A stretch of DNA of 11,648 nucleotides from Pelobacter sp. UBA5610. GTDB taxonomy: Bacteria > Desulfobacterota > Desulfuromonadia > Desulfuromonadales > Syntrophotaleaceae. The position numbers and the translations under genes are program-made. The notes under the pieces were generated by a model. The model ran no database searches, was not told the DNA's origin, and was given only the letters and a program-made list of their open reading frames with translations. Below are positions 6,912 through 11,648 of the stretch, in pieces. Numbering within the stretch: the stretch's first letter is position 1; every line of letters starts with the position of its first letter. The stretch is taken from assembly GCA_002424645.1 (NCBI GenBank), contig DIKU01000146.1, positions 3,500-15,147 on the forward strand. Direction: 5' to 3'.

Positions 6912-9065
6912 TTACAACCCAGCCGCTAACTCGATGGCTACCCGGCTTACTTCCAGGATCTCCGCCAGGGGAATGGGGGCCTGGCCGCCTTGTTGCAAGG
7001 TTTTGATGAAGGCGGCGGCGCAGGCTTGTTGGCCTTTGTCCTGGCGCCAGAGGTTCATTTTGCTGAAGCCGGGCCAGCCGTGGCCGGTGAGACGGCGGAA
7101 GTTGTCCAGTTGCAGCACCCGGCCGGCGGCGAAGATCTCCAGGCGCTCCTTGGGGAAGGATTTGCTGCCGTTGGCGAAGTAGTGGATGGTGCCGAGGGAA
7201 CCGTCGGCGAAGGCCAGTTGGATAGTGGCGGTGTCGTTGGTGGCGGATTGCATGGCCAGGATGCGGTGGTCGCTGATGGGTGCGGCGGCCAGAAAACGGA
7301 GCAGGTCGATGAAATGGCAGGCTTCGCCGATGATCCGGCCACCGCCGGCGGCGGGGTCCTGGGTCCAGTGGTCGGGGGGAATGGCCCCGGCGTTGACGGT
7401 CATCACCATGGCCTTGGGGCCGGTGACGGCGGCCAACAACCCTTTGATTTTTTGTACCTGGGGGGCAAAACGGCGGTTGAAACCGACCATCAGCAAAGGC
7501 AGTGCTGAGTGCTGAGTGCTGAGTGCTGAGTATGCTGCTTCAATTTCATTCAGTTCGGCCAGGGTAAGACAGAGGGGTTTTTCCACAAAAACATGCTTGC
7601 CGGCTTGCAGGGCGGCGCAGACCAGGCGGGCGTGGCTATCGTGGCGGGTGGTGATCACCACCGCCTGCACGGCGGGATCGACCAACACCCCGGCGGTATC
7701 GGTGGTGGTGGCGGCAAAGCCGAACTTACGCCCGGCATGGAGACCGCTGACCCCAGTACTGGAAGCCACGGTTTGCAAATGGGCTCCGGCGGCTTTAAAG
7801 GCGGGAATCAGTACCGCCGTGGCATAATTGCCGGCCCCGATAAAGGCCAGCGATACCGCCCCAGCCGGCGCGGCAACCACGGCAACAGAAGCAGCGGCCA
7901 GGGGCACTTCACGGCGGCGCAGGGCAGCCAAGGCAAGGGCATTCTCTCCCTGGTCGGCGGCGGGATAGTGCAGCAGAATACCCAAAGAGGGCTCGGAGCC
8001 ACCCACCACCTGGTAGGCCTCGGCGGCCTGCTCCAGGGGAAAACGGTGGGAGATCAGCGGCGCCACATCCAGCCGCCCATCGGCCAGCATATCCAGCACC
8101 GCCTCGAAATTGCGCTGCTCGGTCCAGCGGACAAAACCGATGGGGTAATCCTGGCCCTGCTCCTCGTAGGCCGGGTCATAACGCCCCGGCCCATAGGAAC
8201 AGGAGACCTGAAAACTCAGCTCCTTTTCAAAAAAATCGGCCCGCGACAGCTCCAGGCCGGTAACCCCCACCAGCACGATCCGTCCCCGCTTGCGGCACAT
8301 CAACGCCGCCTGGTGTACCGGCTCGCTGCTCTTGGTAGCAGCGGTGATCAACACCGCATCCACACCCCGGCCCCGGGAAAAGCGTTCGGCTACCGCCAGG
8401 GGATCTTCGCCAACAGCCAGATTCACCGTCTCGGCCCCGAATTGGCGAGCCACCTCCAGCTTCCGACTATCAAAATCAATCCCCAACACCCGACAGCCGT
8501 TGGCCCGCAACAGCTGCACGGTTAACAAGCCGATCAAACCCAAACCGGTAACCACCACCGTTTCGCCCAAAGTGGGCCGGGCCAGGCGAATCCCCTGCAG
8601 GGCAATGGCCCCCACCACGGTAAAGGCGGCCTGTTCATCACTGACCCCATCCGGCACCCGGACACAAAGATTGACCGGCACCCGAACCACCTCGGCATGT
8701 TTGCCGTTGGAAGCCACCCGGTCCCCAGGAGCAAAACCCGCCACCCCGGCCCCAGCTTCCAGCACCCGCCCCACATTGCAGTAACCCAAAGGCAAGGGCT
8801 GATCCAACTTGTTGCGCACCGCCGCCACCGTGGGCATCAGGCCATCGGTTCTGACCTTGTCCAACACCATCCGCACCTTATCCGGCTGCTGACGGGCTTT
8901 GGCCAGCAACCCGGCCTTGCCGAAATCCACCAGCATCCGTTCGGTACCGGCGGAGACCAGGGAGCAGGTGGTGCTGATCAACAGGCTGCCCCGCCCGGCA
9001 CTGGGGCAAGGAACTTCGGCCAGTTCGGTGACGCCGTTTTTTAGATTTTGCAGGATTTGTTTCAT
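6912..9065 (-). CDS. Bi-domain oxidoreductase: MDR (zinc-type) dehydrogenase fused to Gfo/Idh/MocA
   Basis: A 717-residue cytoplasmic fusion. Residues 1-370 form a medium-chain dehydrogenase: CSLVSAGTER (34-43), GYCNVGRVLEAG (94-105), then GLGLIG (174-179) as the nucleotide-binding loop. No four-cysteine structural-zinc lobe is seen. An Ala/Arg-rich linker (about 371-403) joins residues 404-717, a Gfo/Idh/MocA domain with FIGAGNYA (408-415), the catalytic-lysine motif VEKP (494-497) and GEACHFIDLL (580-589). Such two-domain proteins recur in polysaccharide loci, often near heparinase-family genes. The substrate is unknown; a nucleotide sugar oxidised or reduced at two positions is plausible. 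The ATG overlaps the wbuZ stop as ATGA and has GGAAG six bases upstream. A 7-bp tandem repeat encodes residues 513-522 in a loop between the EKP strand and MVGFNRRF; the frame is intact as sequenced. Confidence 0.92.
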   Translation of the reverse strand: MKQILQNLKNGVTELAEVPCPSAGRGSLLISTTCSLVSAGTERMLVDFGKAGLLAKARQQPDKVRMVLDKVRTDGLMPTVAAVRNKLDQPLPLGYCNVGRVLEAGAGVAGFAPGDRVASNGKHAEVVRVPVNLCVRVPDGVSDEQAAFTVVGAIALQGIRLARPTLGETVVVTGLGLIGLLTVQLLRANGCRVLGIDFDSRKLEVARQFGAETVNLAVGEDPLAVAERFSRGRGVDAVLITAATKSSEPVHQAALMCRKRGRIVLVGVTGLELSRADFFEKELSFQVSCSYGPGRYDPAYEEQGQDYPIGFVRWTEQRNFEAVLDMLADGRLDVAPLISHRFPLEQAAEAYQVVGGSEPSLGILLHYPAADQGENALALAALRRREVPLAAASVAVVAAPAGAVSLAFIGAGNYATAVLIPAFKAAGAHLQTVASSTGVSGLHAGRKFGFAATTTDTAGVLVDPAVQAVVITTRHDSHARLVCAALQAGKHVFVEKPLCLTLAELNEIEAAYSALSTQHSALPLLMVGFNRRFAPQVQKIKGLLAAVTGPKAMVMTVNAGAIPPDHWTQDPAAGGGRIIGEACHFIDLLRFLAAAPISDHRILAMQSATNDTATIQLAFADGSLGTIHYFANGSKSFPKERLEIFAAGRVLQLDNFRRLTGHGWPGFSKMNLWRQDKGQQACAAAFIKTLQQGGQAPIPLAEILEVSRVAIELAAGL
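7501..7531 (-). repeat. Heptanucleotide tandem repeat, about 4.4 units, inside a coding sequence
   Basis: On the + strand AGTGCTG is repeated four times plus AGT, followed by a degenerate copy (ATGCTG). In the coding strand it encodes SALSTQHSAL, residues 513-522 of the fused oxidoreductase. Seven is not a multiple of three, so gain or loss of one unit changes frame. Losing one unit puts a TGA about four codons after the repeat (reading TGC CTT TGC TGA). Confidence 0.95.
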
Positions 9066-9844
9066 GTTTCACTTCCAGCCATTGCCAGCAAACAATCCTT
9101 GTCATTACGATTGGGGTAGTTGATTAAAACTGCCCGATACTTACCCTTAAAAACAAAAAGGCTGCCGGCGGCAGCCCCAATGATCCCGAACTTGTTGATT
9201 ATCCCCCGAATATCATCAAGGGAGCCGGCCCCACCCAATACAGTCAAGGGCAGGCTGATGGCCTCCCGAACCCGTGAGATCAGCTCCAGGTCGTAGCCTT
9301 TCATTTCGCCGTCCCGGTCGATGGAATTCACCACCACTTCACCGGCCCCCAGTTCCGCCGCCCGGCGGGCAAATGCCACCGGGTCCAGCCCTGTACCCTT
9401 GGTGCCGTTGTGGGTGAAGAGTTCGTAGCGCCTTAACAGCCCTGCCTTCTTAACATCCATAACAACCACAATACTTTGGGCCCCTACCTTGGCCGACGCC
9501 TCCGCAATCAGCTCCGGTGTTTTCACCGCCGCAGCGCTCAAGGCAACTTTTTCCACGCCCAGGCTGATGATCTTCTGAACCTGTTCGGCCGTCTTGACGC
9601 CGCCGCCATAACACAAAGGCATCCGGCACTCGGCCGCCAGATTAGCAATCATCTTGTAATCAGGCTCGCGATTTTGGGCGGTAGCATCGATATCAAGAAC
9701 AACCAGTTCGTCAACCTCCTTCTCGTTGAAGATCCGCACCGCATTGATGGGATCGCCCACGTACTTGGATTTATCAAAACGAACCGTCTTGACCAGACCG
9801 CCGTTTTTCACCAGCAGGCAGGGAATAATTCTCGGGCGCAGCAT
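9062..9844 (-). CDS. wbuZ: HisF-like amidation protein WbuZ (not histidine-biosynthetic HisF)
   Basis: A 260-residue (beta/alpha)8-barrel homologous to imidazole glycerol phosphate synthase subunit HisF, of the WbuZ clade found with sugar amidotransferases. With a HisH-like glutaminase it is thought to channel ammonia to WbuX/WbpG for making acetamidino or similar amidated sugars. Evidence is IIPCLLVKNGGLVKTV at 6-21, GDPINAVRIFNEKEVDEL at 30-47, YGGGVKT (79-85), SIDRDGEMKGYD (174-185) and the WbuZ-like tail FVFKGKYRAVLINYP (230-244). True HisF has catalytic Asp11 in PCLDV; here residue 11 is Leu, while Asp130 (VVVMDVKK) is kept, consistent with loss of the cyclase reaction. It starts four bases after the hisH-like stop, with GCGGAG about ten bases upstream of the ATG, and overlaps the fused oxidoreductase gene. 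Confidence 0.93.
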   Translation of the reverse strand: MLRPRIIPCLLVKNGGLVKTVRFDKSKYVGDPINAVRIFNEKEVDELVVLDIDATAQNREPDYKMIANLAAECRMPLCYGGGVKTAEQVQKIISLGVEKVALSAAAVKTPELIAEASAKVGAQSIVVVMDVKKAGLLRRYELFTHNGTKGTGLDPVAFARRAAELGAGEVVVNSIDRDGEMKGYDLELISRVREAISLPLTVLGGAGSLDDIRGIINKFGIIGAAAGSLFVFKGKYRAVLINYPNRNDKDCLLAMAGSET

Positions 9845-9848
9845 GAGG

Positions 9849-10460
9849 CTATAACTCCGCGAAATTCTTCAGGAGCTGAATGCCCCACTGATGGCTCTTT
9901 TCCGGATGAAACTGGGTACCAAATACATTGCCCGAACGAACCGCCGAGGCAAAAGAGCCGTTGTAATCGGTCGTAGCCAGCACCTCGTCCGGACTAGCCG
10001 GCGCAAAATAGTACGAATGGAGAAAGTAAAACCGGGGGGCCGCCATCTCCTTGAACAGGCATTCGGTATCGTGGGGCCGTACATCGTTCCATCCCATGTG
10101 GGGCAGGTGCGTCGGTTGGAGAAAACCTGCCTCATCAAAGCGTTTAACTACCGCATCGATCCATCCCAAACCCGGCAGTTGCCCTTCCTCACTGCTCCGA
10201 GCCATCATCTGCATTCCCACACAAATGCCCAGTACCGGCCGATTTTTAACCACCGCTAGGTCATCCAGACAAGCCCGCATCCCGGATTCCTCCAAGCGGG
10301 TCATAGCCCAATCAAATGCCCCCACACCAGGAAGGATGATCTTTTCCGCTACCGCCAACTCTGCGGGTGTCCGTGCCACCGTAACGGGAATATTCAACCG
10401 CCGGTAAATATTGGCGAAGGCCTGGATATTGCCCAGCCCGTAATCAACCAGAGTAATCAT
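9849..10460 (-). CDS. hisH: HisH-like class I glutamine amidotransferase of a sugar amidation system
   Basis: A 203-residue glutaminase that would hydrolyse glutamine to ammonia for its HisF-like partner. MITLVDYGLGNIQAF opens the protein. ILPGVGAFD (42-50) and GICVGMQMM (78-86) follow, the latter with nucleophile Cys80. GTQFHPEKSHQWG (181-193) supplies His185 and Glu187, so the catalytic triad is intact. PHMGWNDV (120-127) is the family segment near the subunit interface. Length matches HisH. Placement directly before wbuZ and after a wbuX fragment indicates the O-antigen amidation copy (HisH2 type) rather than histidine biosynthesis. Its ATG overlaps the preceding stop as ATGA, so it is probably translationally coupled to the wbuX remnant. 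Confidence 0.93.
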   Translation of the reverse strand: MITLVDYGLGNIQAFANIYRRLNIPVTVARTPAELAVAEKIILPGVGAFDWAMTRLEESGMRACLDDLAVVKNRPVLGICVGMQMMARSSEEGQLPGLGWIDAVVKRFDEAGFLQPTHLPHMGWNDVRPHDTECLFKEMAAPRFYFLHSYYFAPASPDEVLATTDYNGSFASAVRSGNVFGTQFHPEKSHQWGIQLLKNFAEL

Positions 10461-10663
10461 CGTTTGCCGCCAACCTCAAGCCCCATGGCCTTCATCGCCT
10501 TGGCACCCCAGTCATAAATCCAGCGCTGGGACTTGTAGTCCCGATAGGTCCGTTTCGTCAGATCCATGTAGCTGTTCAGTTCATCAACAGAAATGCTGAG
10601 CTTGTTGGTCACATATTCCAGATCATGAGCAATAGTCGCTTCGTCGCAAGAGGGCAGCATCAT
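10457..10663 (-). pseudogene. wbuX: C-terminal remnant of N-acetyl sugar amidotransferase (WbuX/WbpG/PseA family)
   Basis: An open frame of 68 residues, MMLPSCDEATIAHDLEYV onward, including KLSISVDELNSYMDL and TYRDYKSQRWIYDWGAK and ending GLEVGGKR. I recognise this as the last part of WbuX-type amidotransferases, which are roughly 370-380 residues; recognition is by memory, not alignment. The ATP-binding and Cys-rich N-terminal parts are absent: directly upstream, in a different frame, is the end of an intact-looking oxidoreductase gene. Two adjacent ATGs (10663, 10660) overlap that gene's stop, with no clear Shine-Dalgarno. The downstream ATGA overlap with hisH is retained, as expected if the 3' end of a once complete wbuX-hisH-wbuZ operon survived a deletion or recombination. 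The peptide may still be translated, perhaps only to couple hisH, but cannot catalyse amidation alone. Confidence 0.75.
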
Positions 10664-11648
10664 GCGTTAGTACCCATCGCATCTTCCTTGGACAAGATAA
10701 CACTCTCCCCTGTGTCGATGGCCTGACGTATCGCCAAAAATAACGCTGCTGTGGCAGTAATGTATGGAATGGTTTCCCCTGGAGCGGAGCTGATCGCCCC
10801 TACCATCGAATGCAGGATATTAGCCTCATGCCCATGATCACGGTACAAAAGGCGAACTTTGCTTTTCTTCTCGACTATATCGACACTCAATGCCTGGAAA
10901 TCTGTGAGATTAGCAAGGACATTCCCCTTGTGGACGTTGGTCACTTCGCGTACACCTTCGAAGGTGTGCCCTTTGGCCGAGAAGGTGATCGACACGCACG
11001 AGCGATCAGCAAAAATAATCGAGACTACAAAATCGGATTTCGCCCCAGCTGGCGTAGCCGGCACAATCGTACAAGGAAATGCTTTGTCGAGCGACACCAA
11101 ATGCAGGGTCAAATCGGTCCAGTGACAGAGATTGCCGAGAACGCGACCACCCTCCTGCTCATCGAAATACCAATGTCCGTCAGGAATTTCATGGCCAGCG
11201 ATAAACCAGTTAATCATGAGTGGCCCGGACTCTCTGATTAATATTTCGCGCAGTTGCCTGAACAAACGGCTCCGGGGGCGATTAAAACCAAGAAACACCT
11301 TCGATTCAGGGGATGCTTTCATCGCGGCAGCAAGACGGTTAAGCTGCTCCTCGGACACCACATGTGGTTTTTCTATATGCACATGTTTTCCAGCTTCAAT
11401 GCAGGCCACCGCATATTCTGCGTGGGAGGCGTGGTTCGATGCAATGAATACGATCTTGACCTGTGGGTCGGCAATGATTTCACGCCAATCTGTCAGCGCG
11501 CAAGCACCACCGTATGCCTTGCAGAGCGATAGCGCACGGCTAGGTACAATATCGTAGGTGTATCGCAGAAAGTTTTTTTCATGCTTCCGCAGATAGTAAG
11601 CAATGGTAGAGAACGCATAATTACCACAGCCGATCAGAGCGACCCGAC
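10660..11648 (-). CDS. Gfo/Idh/MocA-family oxidoreductase, 5' end outside the window
   Basis: The frame stays open to the window edge, giving 329 complete codons. The sequence begins RVALIGCGNYAFSTIAYYL, the Rossmann beta-alpha-beta with GCGNYA, so only a few N-terminal residues are missing; the internal Met at 11409 is not the start. VFIASNHASHAEYA follows, then HIEKPHVV with the family's catalytic Lys-Pro, FLGFNRPRS, and GGRVLGNLCHWTDLTLHL, the C-terminal substrate-domain motif. It probably oxidises or reduces a nucleotide sugar with NAD(P). It resembles the C-terminal half of the fused oxidoreductase at 6912-9065 (AGHEIPDGHW versus NAGAIPPDHW). WbpB/WlbA-type UDP-GlcNAcA 3-dehydrogenases are one possible role, unproven. 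It is AT-richer than the core genes (10981-11040 is 26 of 60 G+C). Confidence 0.9.
   Translation of the reverse strand, partial: RVALIGCGNYAFSTIAYYLRKHEKNFLRYTYDIVPSRALSLCKAYGGACALTDWREIIADPQVKIVFIASNHASHAEYAVACIEAGKHVHIEKPHVVSEEQLNRLAAAMKASPESKVFLGFNRPRSRLFRQLREILIRESGPLMINWFIAGHEIPDGHWYFDEQEGGRVLGNLCHWTDLTLHLVSLDKAFPCTIVPATPAGAKSDFVVSIIFADRSCVSITFSAKGHTFEGVREVTNVHKGNVLANLTDFQALSVDIVEKKSKVRLLYRDHGHEANILHSMVGAISSAPGETIPYITATAALFLAIRQAIDTGESVILSKEDAMGTNA

Noticed and set aside
7501..7531. CRISPR-like or mobile-element repeat
   Set aside because: The unit is only seven bases with no spacers, and the repeat is within an intact coding frame.
9062..10460. Histidine biosynthesis hisH-hisF
   Set aside because: Loss of Asp11, the WbuZ-type C-terminus and the polysaccharide context point to sugar amidation.

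Overview
The window is a stretch of a bacterial surface-polysaccharide (O-antigen or capsule type) biosynthesis locus. All eleven supported coding regions lie on the minus strand, so transcription runs from position 11648 towards position 1. Both ends are cut: the first gene (oxidoreductase) lacks its start, and the last (sugar-phosphate transferase) lacks at most a short C-terminus. No RNA gene, insertion sequence, CRISPR array, promoter or convincing terminator is visible, and no gene-free stretch exceeds about 25 bases. The many initiating-transferase, WecB and amidation-type genes suggest a Gram-negative bacterium. The GC-rich core and the flavour of the proteins fit Desulfobacterota (deltaproteobacteria) or a similar proteobacterium, but this is a low-confidence guess.

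Layout in transcription order: (1) a partial Gfo/Idh/MocA sugar oxidoreductase (10660-11648). (2) A 68-residue piece matching only the C-terminus of the N-acetyl sugar amidotransferase WbuX/WbpG/PseA (10457-10663). (3) A HisH-like glutaminase and (4) a HisF-like WbuZ, the ammonia-supplying partners of that amidotransferase. (5) A 717-residue fused oxidoreductase, MDR dehydrogenase plus Gfo/Idh/MocA. (6) An AlbA_2/GHKL ATPase of regulator or defence type that looks out of place. (7) A WecB-type UDP-GlcNAc 2-epimerase starting at TTG. (8) A heparinase II/III-family protein without a visible signal peptide. (9) A WbuB-like GT4 glycosyltransferase. (10) A WbpV/WreQ-like SDR, probably a UDP-4-keto-sugar reductase. 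(11) A PglC/WreU-like initiating phosphoglycosyl transferase.

Working together (inference): the SDR and phosphoglycosyl transferase would make and load the first 6-deoxy-HexNAc onto undecaprenyl phosphate. The GT4 enzyme would add the next sugar, WecB would supply a ManNAc-type donor, and the oxidoreductases would make a modified or oxidised sugar. The HisH/WbuZ pair implies sugar amidation, but the amidotransferase is represented here only by a fragment, so the pair is orphaned locally. Most junctions are ATGA or TGATG overlaps, consistent with one translationally coupled operon.

The most notable signals are the truncated wbuX and three slippage-prone sites: a heptanucleotide tandem repeat inside the fused oxidoreductase, a G9 tract inside the heparinase gene, and clustered G6/G7/G6 tracts inside the ATPase gene. 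The embedded ATPase gene, the partial oxidoreductase and the GT4 gene look AT-richer than their neighbours, suggesting a mosaic locus.
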